From assembly GCF_000368045.1 (NCBI RefSeq), contig NZ_KB849236.1:22066-83913 (forward strand): 61,848 nt of DNA, given 5' to 3'. Position numbers and translations under genes: made by a program. The notes under the pieces are model-generated. The model saw only the letters and a list, made by a program, of their open reading frames with translations, made no database searches and was not told where the DNA came from. Shown piece by piece: positions 26,031-35,760 of the stretch. How positions within the stretch are numbered: the first letter of the stretch is position 1; each line of letters opens with the position of its first letter. This DNA is from Acinetobacter johnsonii CIP 64.6 (lineage in GTDB: Bacteria > Pseudomonadota > Gammaproteobacteria > Pseudomonadales > Moraxellaceae).

Positions 26031-27056
26031 TTAAGATTTCTTTTGTGTGCTGGCAAACAGCACTTTAAAGCCTTGTTGATCGGCTTTGGTTGTACATTGG
26101 CCAAAACTTTGCTCAATGAGTAATGGATAATTCAGAAAGCGGTTGGCAACAATCCACAACTCGCCATCCGATTTAAGATGGCGACGGGATGTTTTGCATA
26201 AATTTTCGCTGGCATTGTAATCTGTATGAATGCCTTGATGGAATGGGGGATTGCTGACGATTGCGTGTAAAAACAGAGGAGCATCCTCAATTCCGTGTAC
26301 CGCTTTAATCTCAAGTTGTTCTGGTAAAAGGTTATTTTTCTCAAAAGTCATTTTTGTTGAAGCGAGTGCAAAGGCATCGACATCCAGTGCAAAAATGCGA
26401 TTTTTCGGATTTAACTTGGCCAAATAAGCACTGATCACGCCTGCACCACAGCCAAAGTCTGCAATTTTTCCAGAAGTGACCTGTGAAAGGTGAGGCAATA
26501 ACACTGCTGTGCCCACGTCTAGACGATTTTGACTAAATACACCCGGTAATGCACAAATCTGTAATTCACCTTTCGGGGTTGGCACTGTATAGAGTTGAGC
26601 CCAATCGGCCAAAGGTTTTGCGGTTACGGTTTTTTCGGTGATTAACTGCCACATTTGACAATGTCGAGCGCTGTCTAATTTGAGGGTTTTACCAAAAGGT
26701 TGCAGCTGTTTAGAGGCGCGTTCTACACCGCCTTTCTTTTCACCAACTAAAAAGATCGATGCGCCTACGGCCAAGCGACTCACCAGTTGGTGTAGGACAT
26801 AATTGAGTAGTTCTTTTGACTTTGGAACAAATACGATGGCTTGATCAAAAGCGACATCAGGCAAATCTGTACCAAAATGCACATCACTTTGTTGGTTTTG
26901 GAAATATTGTAATTCGTTAAAATTCCATGTCCAAAAATGTGGCTCTACAGCAGCAATCAGCTGTGTGTTTAATTCGTCACACGGTGCATTGACCAGTAAA
27001 ACTGAACCAGAGAGAAATTCCTGCTGGCGAAGAACAACTTCACTTCGTGGATCCAT
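26031..27056 (-). CDS. rsmC: 16S rRNA (guanine-N2) methyltransferase, RsmC-like
   Basis: The product is 341 residues with the duplicated methyltransferase design of RsmC: a degenerate N-terminal half and an active C-terminal half. The active half has motif I IADFGCGAGVISAYL, an acidic IFALDVDAFAL and the N6/N2-methylase signature NPPFHQG. RsmC methylates G1207 of 16S rRNA using S-adenosylmethionine. It lies between the purine permease and the amino-acid permease on the same strand, with a 67-base gap upstream. Confidence 0.88.
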   Translation of the reverse strand: MDPRSEVVLRQQEFLSGSVLLVNAPCDELNTQLIAAVEPHFWTWNFNELQYFQNQQSDVHFGTDLPDVAFDQAIVFVPKSKELLNYVLHQLVSRLAVGASIFLVGEKKGGVERASKQLQPFGKTLKLDSARHCQMWQLITEKTVTAKPLADWAQLYTVPTPKGELQICALPGVFSQNRLDVGTAVLLPHLSQVTSGKIADFGCGAGVISAYLAKLNPKNRIFALDVDAFALASTKMTFEKNNLLPEQLEIKAVHGIEDAPLFLHAIVSNPPFHQGIHTDYNASENLCKTSRRHLKSDGELWIVANRFLNYPLLIEQSFGQCTTKADQQGFKVLFASTQKKS

Positions 27057-27123
27057 TTTATATACTCCATTGTAAAAACGATGCCCAGACAGTGCTGGGC
27101 AAAGTGCATACTGAAATGAACAA

Positions 27124-28494
27124 TTATTTCTTCGTTTCAGGAAGAATAATATTTAATAACAAGGCTGCAATACCACCTGTCGCAACACCCGAGCTAAAGA
27201 TGTTACGGAATAATTCAGGTAAGTGTTCCAAAATTTGTGGAACTTGTGCAACACCCAAGCCGAGTGCCAATGAAATGGCAATAATCAGTAGTGCGCGGCG
27301 GTCAAGATGAATACCTGACAGAATGTTAATTCCAGAAGCTGCTACAGCTCCAAACATCACCATTACAGCGCCACCTAAAACAGCTTGAGGGACCGCCTGA
27401 ATCACACCTGCAACAGCAGGGAGTAAACCTAGAATCACTAATAATGCGGCAATCCAGATGCCGACATAACGGCTCGCAACGCCAGTAAGTTGAATTACAC
27501 CATTGTTTTGCGCAAAGACTGAACTAGGAAAGGTGTTGAAAATACCAGCAAGGAAAGAGTTTGCACCATTCACCAAGACACCGCCTTTAATACGTTCCAT
27601 CCAAGTGGCACCATCCACAGGCTGGTTGGAAAGTTTTGAAGTCGCGGTGATATCACCAATTGCTTCTAAAGACGTCACTAAATAGATGAAGGCCATTGGA
27701 ATAAACAAGCTCCAAGAGAAGCTGAGTCCAAAATGCATTGGCGTCGGAACTTGTACTAAAGGCGCATCTTTTAAACCTGAAAAATCCAGATGCCCCATAA
27801 AGCCTGCAAGAGTGTACCCTGCAATTAAGGCAATTAAGATAGCAGAACTTTTTACCCATGTAATACGGATGCGATTCAGCAAGATAATTAAGCCTAAAAC
27901 CGTACACGACATGATTAGGTTGTCTGCATTGGCAAAGGTATTGTTTGACATGGCTTGATAGCCACCACCCATGCTGATCAGACCTTCTTTAATGAGGGTC
28001 AAACCAATCAATAACACCACAATGCCTGTTACCAATGGGGTAATGAGCATTTTCACCCAAGGCAGAATACGTGACACGCCCATTTCAATAAATGAACCTG
28101 CGATTACCACACCAAAAATTGCAGCCATGACGGATTCTACTGGAGTACCTGCAGCAACCATGGCAGAGCCGATTCCAATAATCGGGCCGATAAAGTTAAA
28201 ACTGGTGCCCTGAACAATCAATAAGCCTGCACCAAAAGGTCCAACTTTTTTACATTGTAAGAAGGTTGCAATCCCTGAAATGACCAAAGACATGGATAAA
28301 ATCATGTTGGTGTCTTCTTTCGACACACCAAGCGCTAGGCAGATGAGTAAGCCTGGAGTAACAATTGGGACAATAATTGCAAGGAGATGTTGAAAGGCAG
28401 CAAGAAAAGCAATGATTGGGCGAGGGCGGTCGTTTAAACCATAGACCAAATCGAGTTGATCTGTTTGATTGGGAGAGAGATTTTGATCAGACAT
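27124..28494 (-). CDS. Nucleobase:cation symporter-2 (NCS2) family purine permease
   Basis: The product is 456 residues with about fourteen membrane segments. The family signature appears in TM8 as TSLEAIGDITATSKLS, and the TM10 motif as FNTFPSSVFAQNNGVIQLTG. This set points to xanthine/uric acid permeases (XanQ/UacT-like) rather than uracil transporters. It brings purine bases into the cytoplasm with protons. No purine catabolic genes are adjacent. It is divergent from typA with 171 bases between starts. Confidence 0.9.
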   Translation of the reverse strand: MSDQNLSPNQTDQLDLVYGLNDRPRPIIAFLAAFQHLLAIIVPIVTPGLLICLALGVSKEDTNMILSMSLVISGIATFLQCKKVGPFGAGLLIVQGTSFNFIGPIIGIGSAMVAAGTPVESVMAAIFGVVIAGSFIEMGVSRILPWVKMLITPLVTGIVVLLIGLTLIKEGLISMGGGYQAMSNNTFANADNLIMSCTVLGLIILLNRIRITWVKSSAILIALIAGYTLAGFMGHLDFSGLKDAPLVQVPTPMHFGLSFSWSLFIPMAFIYLVTSLEAIGDITATSKLSNQPVDGATWMERIKGGVLVNGANSFLAGIFNTFPSSVFAQNNGVIQLTGVASRYVGIWIAALLVILGLLPAVAGVIQAVPQAVLGGAVMVMFGAVAASGINILSGIHLDRRALLIIAISLALGLGVAQVPQILEHLPELFRNIFSSGVATGGIAALLLNIILPETKK

Positions 28495-28665
28495 ATGTCA
28501 AAGGGTGTTAGCAAGGTGGCGCTATTCTAATCGCTTTACACAGCTTTACAAAATTAATTACACACTACTTATCAAAAAAAATGAGTCTGTCAATAAACTG
28601 TCACTACTAAATTCTATTATTTTTCTGTATAATTTGCCCTCAAACTTTAGGCGTATCGAATTTAC

Positions 28666-30504
28666 ATGTCAGATATCAAAACTCTCCGCAACATTGCCAT
28701 CATTGCGCACGTTGACCACGGTAAAACCACTCTAGTAGACAAACTTTTACAGCAATCAGGTGCACTTGGCGATCGTGCAGGCGAGATTGAGCGTGTCATG
28801 GATTCCGGCGCGATTGAAAGTGAACGTGGTATTACCATTCTTGCAAAAAACACTGCAATCAAATGGTTAGATGCACGTACGAATACAGAATACCGTATTA
28901 ACATCGTCGACACCCCAGGGCACGCGGACTTCGGTGGTGAAGTTGAACGTGTAATGTCGATGGTTGACTGTGTACTTCTTCTTGTTGACTCTCAAGAAGG
29001 CCCAATGCCACAAACTCGTTTCGTAACGCAAAAAGCGTTCGCACGTGGTTTGAAGCCAATCGTAATTATCAACAAAGTCGACAAGCCAAGCGCGCGTCCA
29101 GATTGGGTTATTGACCAAGTATTTGATTTGTTTGATAACCTTGGTGGTTCTGACGAACAGTTAGACTTCCCAGTTGTTTACGCTTCAGGTCTTCGTGGTG
29201 TTGCTGGTCCATCTCCAGAAGAACTTGCTGAAGATATGACTCCATTGTTCCAAACCATCGTAGACATTGTTGAGCCACCAGCAGTTGATGTTGATGGTCC
29301 ATTCCAAATGCAGATTTCTTCACTTGACTATAACAGCTTCGTAGGTGTTATTGGTGTTGGTCGTATTCAACGTGGTTCAGTTGGTCTGAACACTCAAGTT
29401 ACTGTAATTGATAAAGAAGGTAAGACTCGTAATGGTCGTATCTTAAAAATCATGGGTTACCACGGTTTAGAACGTGTTGATGTTGATTCTGCTCAAGCAG
29501 GCGATATCGTATGTATCACAGGTATTGATGAGCTTCATATCTCTGACACAATTTGTGATCCGAAAAATGTTGAAGCTTTACCACCATTGTCTGTAGATGA
29601 ACCTACAGTAACGATGACTTTCCAAGTAAACAACTCACCGTTTGCTGGTAAAGAAGGTAAATTCGTAACTTCACGTAACATCCGTGAGCGTTTAGACCGC
29701 GAATTGATTCATAACGTAGCGTTACGTGTTGAAGACACTGACAGTCCAGACCGTTTCAAAGTATCTGGTCGTGGTGAACTTCACCTTTCAGTTCTTATTG
29801 AAAACATGCGTCGTGAAGGCTTCGAGATGGGCGTATCTCGTCCACAAGTAATCTTGAAAGAAGTTGATGGCGAAAAGCAAGAGCCATACGAAAACGTAAC
29901 ATTTGACGTTGAAGAACAGCACCAAGGTTCTGTAATGGAACAAATGGGTCACCGTAAAGGCGAAATGACGAATATGGAAGTTGACGGTAAAGGCCGTATC
30001 CGTATTGAAGCAACTGTTCCTTCACGTGGCTTAATTGGTTTCCGTTCAGAATTCTTGACCATGACTTCTGGTACAGGAATCATGACTTCAAGCTTCTCGC
30101 ACTACGGTCCAATGAAACAAGGTACTGTTGCGAAACGTCAAAACGGTGTGTTGATTTCTATGGTTCAAGGTACTTGCCTGGGCTATGCATTGTTCACATT
30201 GCAGGACCGTGGTCGTCTATTTGCTAAACCTCAGTTAGAAGTTTACGAAGGTATGATCATTGGTATTAACTCTCGTTCAGATGACATGACAGTTAACCCA
30301 ACTAAAGCAAAACAGTTAACAAACGTACGTGCTTCTGGTACTGATGATGCGTTGACTCTTGTTCCTGCTGTTGAATATACGCTTGAACAAGCGCTTGAAT
30401 TCATTGAAGATGATGAATTAGTTGAAGTAACACCTAAGTCAATCCGTATCCGTAAGCGTTACTTGACTGAAAACGAACGTAAACGTAACCGTTCTGGTAA
30501 ATAA
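28666..30504 (+). CDS. typA: Ribosome-associated translational GTPase TypA/BipA
   Basis: The product is 612 residues, the normal length. The GTPase motifs are clear: AHVDHGKT (14-21), the RGITILAKN switch I segment, DTPGHADFGGEV and NKVDKPSARPDW. These are followed by EF-G-like domains II, III and V and the BipA-specific C-terminal domain. It binds the 70S ribosome at the A site and supports ribosome assembly and growth under stress and cold. The gene has its own promoter region and a terminator. Confidence 0.97.
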   Translation: MSDIKTLRNIAIIAHVDHGKTTLVDKLLQQSGALGDRAGEIERVMDSGAIESERGITILAKNTAIKWLDARTNTEYRINIVDTPGHADFGGEVERVMSMVDCVLLLVDSQEGPMPQTRFVTQKAFARGLKPIVIINKVDKPSARPDWVIDQVFDLFDNLGGSDEQLDFPVVYASGLRGVAGPSPEELAEDMTPLFQTIVDIVEPPAVDVDGPFQMQISSLDYNSFVGVIGVGRIQRGSVGLNTQVTVIDKEGKTRNGRILKIMGYHGLERVDVDSAQAGDIVCITGIDELHISDTICDPKNVEALPPLSVDEPTVTMTFQVNNSPFAGKEGKFVTSRNIRERLDRELIHNVALRVEDTDSPDRFKVSGRGELHLSVLIENMRREGFEMGVSRPQVILKEVDGEKQEPYENVTFDVEEQHQGSVMEQMGHRKGEMTNMEVDGKGRIRIEATVPSRGLIGFRSEFLTMTSGTGIMTSSFSHYGPMKQGTVAKRQNGVLISMVQGTCLGYALFTLQDRGRLFAKPQLEVYEGMIIGINSRSDDMTVNPTKAKQLTNVRASGTDDALTLVPAVEYTLEQALEFIEDDELVEVTPKSIRIRKRYLTENERKRNRSGK

Positions 30505-30545
30505 GTTTTAAAAATGATGTTGCCCTATGCGGGGCCGTGACATTT

Positions 30546-30579
30546 AAAAATGCCATCAATTTATTGATGGCATTTTTTT
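30546..30579 (+). terminator. Rho-independent terminator after typA
   Basis: AAAAATGCCATCAATTTATTGATGGCATTTTTTT forms a 10-base stem plus T run. Confidence 0.93.
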
Positions 30580-30705
30580 GTTTAAAATTAGCAAACCAAT
30601 ATATAAAAGCAGATGATTTCCGAGTAAATTACATGGAAATGAAGCTATAAAATTAATGTATACTTCGTCACATAAATTAAAGTCAAAAAATAACTGGAGA
30701 TTTAG

Positions 30706-31140
30706 ATGAGTATTGTTCAAGAGTTCCGCGAATTTGCGGTAAAAGGCAACATGATTGATTTGGCTGTCGGTGTAATCATCGGTGGTGCATTTGGTAAAAT
30801 TGTCGATTCATTGGTGAAAGACATCATCATGCCATTGATCACGGTTGTGACTGGTGGTGGTGTAGATTTCACACAGAAATTCTTTGTTTTAGGGGATAAC
30901 CCAAACAATTTACAGTCTTTAGATGAGTTAACCAAAGCTGGGGTGAACGTCCTGACTTATGGTAACTTCCTTACGATTTTAATTAACTTCATCATTTTGG
31001 CATGGGTGGTGTTCTTAATGGTGAAAATGATTAATCGTATGCGCCGTAAACAAGAAGAAGCAGCGCCAGAACCAGCAGCAACGCCAGAAGATATCGAGTT
31101 GCTACGTGAAATTCGTGATGAATTGAAAAAACGTCAGTAA
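30706..31140 (+). CDS. mscL: Large-conductance mechanosensitive channel MscL
   Basis: The product is 144 residues. The N-terminal amphipathic helix (SIVQEFREFAVKGNMIDLAVG) and TM1 (GVIIGGAFGKIVDSLVKDIIMPLI) are the MscL signature. TM2 follows at about 85-105, and the cytoplasmic helix bundle includes IELLREIRDELKK. It opens under membrane tension to release solutes during hypo-osmotic shock. A GGAG site is 8 bases before the ATG, and it has its own terminator. Confidence 0.97.
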   Translation: MSIVQEFREFAVKGNMIDLAVGVIIGGAFGKIVDSLVKDIIMPLITVVTGGGVDFTQKFFVLGDNPNNLQSLDELTKAGVNVLTYGNFLTILINFIILAWVVFLMVKMINRMRRKQEEAAPEPAATPEDIELLREIRDELKKRQ

Positions 31141-31156
31141 TCGAATGGTTAAAATA

Positions 31157-31184
31157 AAACGGCACATCAAGTGCCGTTTTTTAT
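31157..31184 (+). terminator. Rho-independent terminator after mscL
   Basis: AAAACGGCACATCAAGTGCCGTTTTTT, a strong hairpin with a T run. Confidence 0.93.
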
Positions 31185-31266
31185 GTCTGAGACTTATCCA
31201 AAGACTGGTTTTTGTACAATTTTGACTTTATGATGCGCGCTGATTGAATAGCTATGGGGATGCCGA

Positions 31267-31596
31267 ATGAACCAATTATTTGTCTATGGGACACTTCGTC
31301 CAAATCATGAAAATGCCCATCTTTTAGAGCACATAGGTGGGACATGGCAAAAAGGCTATGTGCATGGCGTGGTACATATTTTGGATTGGGGACCCGACAA
31401 AGGCTTATTCGCCATCGTCTTAGATCCGCAAGCAGCAGCAGTTGAAGGATATTTTTTTAGCAGTGAAAAATTAACCGAACATTGGGATGCGTTGGATGAA
31501 TTTGAAGGGATACAGTATCAACGGGTGAGTGTGCAAGGGATGCTAGAATTTGGCGAACGTGTTGATGCTTGGACATATGAGATGAAAGAGGCTTAA
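31267..31596 (+). CDS. Gamma-glutamylcyclotransferase-like (YtfP/AIG2 fold) protein
   Basis: The product is 109 residues. The opening LFVYGTLRPNHENAHLLEHI is the substrate-binding YGTLR loop of the family. A probable catalytic glutamate lies in WDALDEFEGIQYQRV. Members act as gamma-glutamylamine or glutathione cyclotransferases, but many bacterial ones are uncharacterised. It stands alone and converges on the ppiC-mutM pair. Confidence 0.87.
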   Translation: MNQLFVYGTLRPNHENAHLLEHIGGTWQKGYVHGVVHILDWGPDKGLFAIVLDPQAAAVEGYFFSSEKLTEHWDALDEFEGIQYQRVSVQGMLEFGERVDAWTYEMKEA

Positions 31597-31654
31597 TCAA
31601 ATACGGTGTTTGTGATGTGCTTAGACTCAAACACATCACATACCGCGCAAACTT

Positions 31655-31939
31655 TTAAAAATCCATACGGAATTTAATTTCTAGTAAATGAAAACCAAAT
31701 TGGCTCTTGATGGGGCCATGTAGTACTTTTTCAGCTGCGCTAAAGACCAATTTATCAATCACAGGCACCAGTTGGCCTTTTTTGACTTCACCCAGTTCAC
31801 CACCGCGTTTAGCTGAATTACAGGTGGAATACTGCTTGGCAATTTTGGCGAAATCGGCACCATCGTGGATTTTCTTTTTCAGTTGTTCAGCGAGGTCTTT
31901 GTCTTTGACCAAAATATGACGAACAATAGCAGTTTTCAT
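31655..31939 (-). CDS. ppiC: Parvulin-type peptidyl-prolyl isomerase (PpiC)
   Basis: The product is 94 residues, a lone parvulin domain with no signal peptide, so it is cytoplasmic. The motifs RHILVKDKDLAEQL, FAKIAKQYSTCNSAKRGGELGE and the C-terminal SQFGFHLLEI match PpiC. It speeds cis/trans isomerisation of prolyl bonds. Its ATG overlaps the stop of mutM by four bases (ATGA), which couples the two genes. Confidence 0.92.
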   Translation of the reverse strand: MKTAIVRHILVKDKDLAEQLKKKIHDGADFAKIAKQYSTCNSAKRGGELGEVKKGQLVPVIDKLVFSAAEKVLHGPIKSQFGFHLLEIKFRMDF

Positions 31940-32790
31940 TTGGTTTTTCCTCGAACTGTGGCTTTGGGCTTAGATTGCACTTTTTTCAGCGGTTGGCATT
32001 CGGGACAAAACACAGAAGCACGCTGTCCCAGTTTGATGTTTTCAAGCGTAGTCTCGCAGTTCACACACATTTCACCTGCTCGACCATAAGCCAATAAGGT
32101 TTGTTGAAAGTAACCATTTTCACCCATCGCATTGGAATAGTCCCGCAGGGTAGAACCACCTAAATCTATGGCCTGCTGCAAAATACGTTTAATCTCGACC
32201 ACCAATTTTTCAATTTGGCTGGGTGTTAAACTAGACGCCACTTGCGCAGGGTGTATGCCCAAATTAAACAAACTCTCTGTGGCATAGATATTTCCGACAC
32301 CAACCACTACATGATTATCCATGATTGCAACTTTTATGCCGACCTGTTTGTTTTTCAACTTTTGACTTAAATATTCAGCGTTAAAATCAGCACTCAGTGG
32401 TTCAGGCCCAAGTGTATCGATTAACTTGGTTTGCGAATATTCATCCAGCCATAAAATACAGCCGAAGCGGCGCGGGTCATGGTAGCGTAGTTCGACATCT
32501 TCAAAATGAATAATCAAATGATCGTGTTTACGCAGCGTCTCACCCACCTCACAAATACGGAAACTCCCTGACATGCCCAAATGCCAAAGCATCGTGTCTT
32601 GTTCAAAAACGGCCAAAATGTATTTAGAACGGCGTTTGAGTTGAATTAAACGCTGTCCCACCAGTTTGCTGAGATCGGTGGGAATTGGCCAGCGCAGGCT
32701 CGACTGGCGAACTTCAATACTGAGTACTTGTTGATCTAATAACGGCGCTAAACTGGCTTTGGTGGTTTCAACTTCGGGTAATTCTGGCAT
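31936..32790 (-). CDS. mutM: Formamidopyrimidine-DNA glycosylase (Fpg/MutM)
   Basis: The product is 284 residues. The N-terminal PELPEVET supplies the catalytic proline and glutamate after Met removal. K56 in KRRSKYILA is the conserved lysine, and the C-terminal zinc finger is visible as CVNC...CPEC. It removes oxidised purines such as 8-oxoguanine and nicks the DNA. The C-terminus extends about 15 basic residues past the zinc finger. It is transcribed ahead of ppiC with an ATGA overlap. Confidence 0.97.
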   Translation of the reverse strand: MPELPEVETTKASLAPLLDQQVLSIEVRQSSLRWPIPTDLSKLVGQRLIQLKRRSKYILAVFEQDTMLWHLGMSGSFRICEVGETLRKHDHLIIHFEDVELRYHDPRRFGCILWLDEYSQTKLIDTLGPEPLSADFNAEYLSQKLKNKQVGIKVAIMDNHVVVGVGNIYATESLFNLGIHPAQVASSLTPSQIEKLVVEIKRILQQAIDLGGSTLRDYSNAMGENGYFQQTLLAYGRAGEMCVNCETTLENIKLGQRASVFCPECQPLKKVQSKPKATVRGKTK

Positions 32791-33143
32791 GGCAACATGA
32801 GCTGATAAAACTTGAGGCTAATATTGCGGTGTACACGTAAGATTGCAAGTGATTTCAGCGAGAGGCTTGGCTTTAGCACATTTTTAGAAAGCTAAACTGC
32901 GGGATTGCTTGCTGTGATCAGGAATTATCCTCTTTAAATTGCGTTCTCGAATCGTGTGAAAACTGCCATGAATCACCCAAATCCAATCTTCTATTTATAG
33001 CTGTGGATGATATTGATAACTTTTTTTTGACTTAATGATAAAAAATTTGCTGAGATCTTTGTTTAAAAATTATGTACTTTTCATTAAATTTTTCATTTAA
33101 ATGAAATGGATTGTTCTTCATTTTAGTTTGGGGCTTAGGTTTT
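32791..33143 (+). promoter_or_regulatory. Upstream region of second oprB with 16-base palindrome
   Basis: No gene is seen between mutM and the porin start. The perfect palindrome TTTCATTTAAATGAAA at 33091-33106 lies about 37 bases before the ATG, in a position suited to a repressor or activator site. The rest is AT-rich. Confidence 0.5.
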
Positions 33144-34427
33144 ATGCGACAGTTTTCTTTCTCTTTATTTGCAACAGCAATGTGTGCCTGGGCAACAGTG
33201 AGTCATGCGGAGCAGATGTTGGATGCACATGGTCAGTATTTGTTTGGTGACTGGCAGGGAAAACGAACTGAATTGGCGCAAAAAGGCATTAAGTTTGAAG
33301 CCAATGCTTTAATAGACACCAACTATTTGGCGGATGGCGGTCGCAATGCAGGTGCAAGCCCAAGTACTGCTTCGCAGTTTTGGCTAGGAACACAATTTGA
33401 TTTAGAAAAGCTAGCGGGCTGGGAAGGGGTCACTGTTCGTTTTGTTGCGACTGCGCGTCAAGGACAAAGTACCTCAATTCGAGATTTGCAAGATCCTTCT
33501 GCACCGCAATTAGCCAATGTGCAAGCCACCTATGGCCGTGGAAACCAAGACAGCCGTTTATCTGAGCTTTCGATTGAAAAGCGTTTTAAAGAACAAGGGC
33601 TCAGTGTCAAAGTTGGGCGACTGGGTTTGGGTTCTGATTTTGATGTGATGGCCTGTGATTTTGTTAGTAATGCCTTTTGTGCCGCGCAAATGGGGAAATG
33701 GCAGGGCAATATCTGGATGAATACGCCGGTTTCACAATGGGGCGGTCGCATTAAATATCAAGTGACTCCTGAAGTGACAACTCAAGTGGGTGTTTATGAA
33801 TTCAATCCAGATAATGGCAATGGAAAAGCCGAAGGACAAGGTTGGAGCCTAGACACAGAGCATGCCGACGGTGTGACTATTCCAGTAGAAGTGATTTGGA
33901 CACCAAAAGCACTGTTCAATGGTTTGGCGGGGAGTTATCGGGTTGGTGGGATTTATAACACCGCAGATGATCCGAATAACCAATATGACGTGGCTTATGG
34001 CAAAGGTGTGGTTGGCGAAGATCGGACATTTGCAGGATGGATTGCCATCGAACAGCAACTGACTTCAACGGGTGCAGGGCGCCAAGGTTTGCATAGTTTT
34101 GCCAACTTTACATGGCATGACCGCATCACCAATAAAGTAGACAACTCACAACAAGTGGGGCTGAAATATATTGGGGTATTTAAGCAGCATCCAACGGATA
34201 TTTTAGGTTTTGGAGTGAATCGTGTACATCTGAATGAGCGATTTACTGCGGGTAAAGAAGAACAGTATGATGCGAGCGCAGAATACAATATTGAATTGAA
34301 CTATAGCTATAACGCTACGCCGTGGTTAATGTTACGTCCCAACATTCAGTATGTGATCAACTCAGGTTCAAGCCATGTGGTGGATAATGCACTGGTCTTG
34401 GGGCTCGGAAGCCGCATTATTTTCTAA
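33144..34427 (+). CDS. Carbohydrate-selective porin, OprB family (second copy)
   Basis: The product is about 427 residues. The signal peptide (MRQFSFSLFATAMCAWATVSHA) is followed by the OprB opening YLFGDWQGKRTELAQKGIKF and ends in a barrel-type IIF terminus. It shares the layout of the porin at 10715-11992, including the KVGRLGLGSDFDVMACDF and PVSQWGGRIKYQ segments, so the two are paralogues. It should admit sugars through the outer membrane. The ATG at 33144 is chosen because it opens a proper signal peptide; an in-frame extension to 33111 would not. Confidence 0.9.
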   Translation: MRQFSFSLFATAMCAWATVSHAEQMLDAHGQYLFGDWQGKRTELAQKGIKFEANALIDTNYLADGGRNAGASPSTASQFWLGTQFDLEKLAGWEGVTVRFVATARQGQSTSIRDLQDPSAPQLANVQATYGRGNQDSRLSELSIEKRFKEQGLSVKVGRLGLGSDFDVMACDFVSNAFCAAQMGKWQGNIWMNTPVSQWGGRIKYQVTPEVTTQVGVYEFNPDNGNGKAEGQGWSLDTEHADGVTIPVEVIWTPKALFNGLAGSYRVGGIYNTADDPNNQYDVAYGKGVVGEDRTFAGWIAIEQQLTSTGAGRQGLHSFANFTWHDRITNKVDNSQQVGLKYIGVFKQHPTDILGFGVNRVHLNERFTAGKEEQYDASAEYNIELNYSYNATPWLMLRPNIQYVINSGSSHVVDNALVLGLGSRIIF

Positions 34428-34535
34428 ATGGATAGCCATAAAAGTGCAAAGGTTTGACAGCAGATTTGCACTTTTAGCGTTGAATGCAAGGCACTTTATT
34501 TGTTATAGATCATAGTGAGTACAGGGAGAGCGGTG

Positions 34536-35651
34536 ATGCCATTATTATTTCAACCCATTCAATTTGGGGATCTAAACTTAACAAATAAAATCGTGATTGC
34601 ACCGATGTGCCAATACTCAGCCAATGATGCGGGTGAGCTGAGCTATTGGCATGAGCAACAATGGGCCAATTATGCATTGTCAGGTGCGGGCTTATGTATT
34701 GTTGAAGCGACAGCCGTACAAGCGGTAGGACGGATCAGTTTTGCGGATTTAGGACTGTGGAATGATTTGCAACGTGCACAAATGAAGGCCTTGCTTCAAA
34801 AAGTCAAAACACTTTCACCAATGCCTTTTGCCATTCAACTGGCACATGCGGGGCGTAAAGCATCGACCGATCGTCCTTGGTCGGGAAAAGGTCAAATCAA
34901 ACCGAATGAACCGCATGGTTGGCAAACGGTGTCTGCCAGTGATGTCCCCTTTAAGCCCGAAGAGCACGCACCACATGCTTTGAGTGTGCAGGAGATGCAA
35001 GACATCATTGATGACTTTGCTAGCGCCGCTGTACGTGCAGTAGATGCAGGTTTTGAGCTGATTGAGCTACATGCAGCCCATGGTTATTTGTTGCATCAGT
35101 TCATGTCACCCCTTTCGAACCGACGTACCGATGAATATGGTGGAAGTTTTGAAAATCGTATTCGATTTACCTTAGAAGTCTTCCAAGCCATTAAACAAGC
35201 TGTTCCTGAAAACTATCCTGTTGGTATACGTTTATCTGCGACCGATTGGATGGAGTCGACCGCAACAGAAAGTTGGGATATTGATTCAACAGTGGGGCTA
35301 TCGAAAGCGTTGGAGCAACTCGGTGCGGCTTATATTCATGTTTCAAGTGGTGGCTTGCATGTGGAACAAGACATTCAGATTAAGGCCAAGTATCAAGTGC
35401 CTTTTGCCCATGCAGTGAAACAAGCGGTGAAAATTCCAGTCATTGCGGTGGGCTTGATTACAGAAGCTAAGCAGGCTGAACATATTTTAGAAGCGCAAGA
35501 AGCCGATGCAATTGGTCTGGCGCGCGCCATGTTGTATGACCCACGATGGCCGTGGCATGCCGCTGCAGAACTGGGTGGAAAAGTCTCTATTGCACCGCAG
35601 TATTTACGGTGTCAGCCACACGGGATCAAAGATTTGTTTTCTGCATTCTAA
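34536..35651 (+). CDS. NADH:flavin oxidoreductase, old yellow enzyme family (YqjM-like)
   Basis: The product is about 371 residues, an FMN-binding TIM barrel. C25 in IAPMCQYSA is the redox-tuning cysteine of the YqjM class. HAGRKAS, the HAAHGYLLHQFMSPLSNRRTD segment with the substrate-binding histidines, and the C-terminal ADAIGLARAMLYDPRWP phosphate-binding stretch are all present. It reduces activated alkenes with NAD(P)H and may take part in oxidative-stress or xenobiotic defence. An AGGGAG site fits the ATG at 34536 rather than the GTG at 34515. Confidence 0.92.
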   Translation: MPLLFQPIQFGDLNLTNKIVIAPMCQYSANDAGELSYWHEQQWANYALSGAGLCIVEATAVQAVGRISFADLGLWNDLQRAQMKALLQKVKTLSPMPFAIQLAHAGRKASTDRPWSGKGQIKPNEPHGWQTVSASDVPFKPEEHAPHALSVQEMQDIIDDFASAAVRAVDAGFELIELHAAHGYLLHQFMSPLSNRRTDEYGGSFENRIRFTLEVFQAIKQAVPENYPVGIRLSATDWMESTATESWDIDSTVGLSKALEQLGAAYIHVSSGGLHVEQDIQIKAKYQVPFAHAVKQAVKIPVIAVGLITEAKQAEHILEAQEADAIGLARAMLYDPRWPWHAAAELGGKVSIAPQYLRCQPHGIKDLFSAF

Positions 35652-35760
35652 TCGCATAAGCATTTGGCTTTGCCATTGGTCTTTTAAAATATTTCAACTG
35701 AGTAAAGGTGTATTCTAGGATAGGTCTTTACTTACATCATCTGGAAAAGGAACAACTTGA

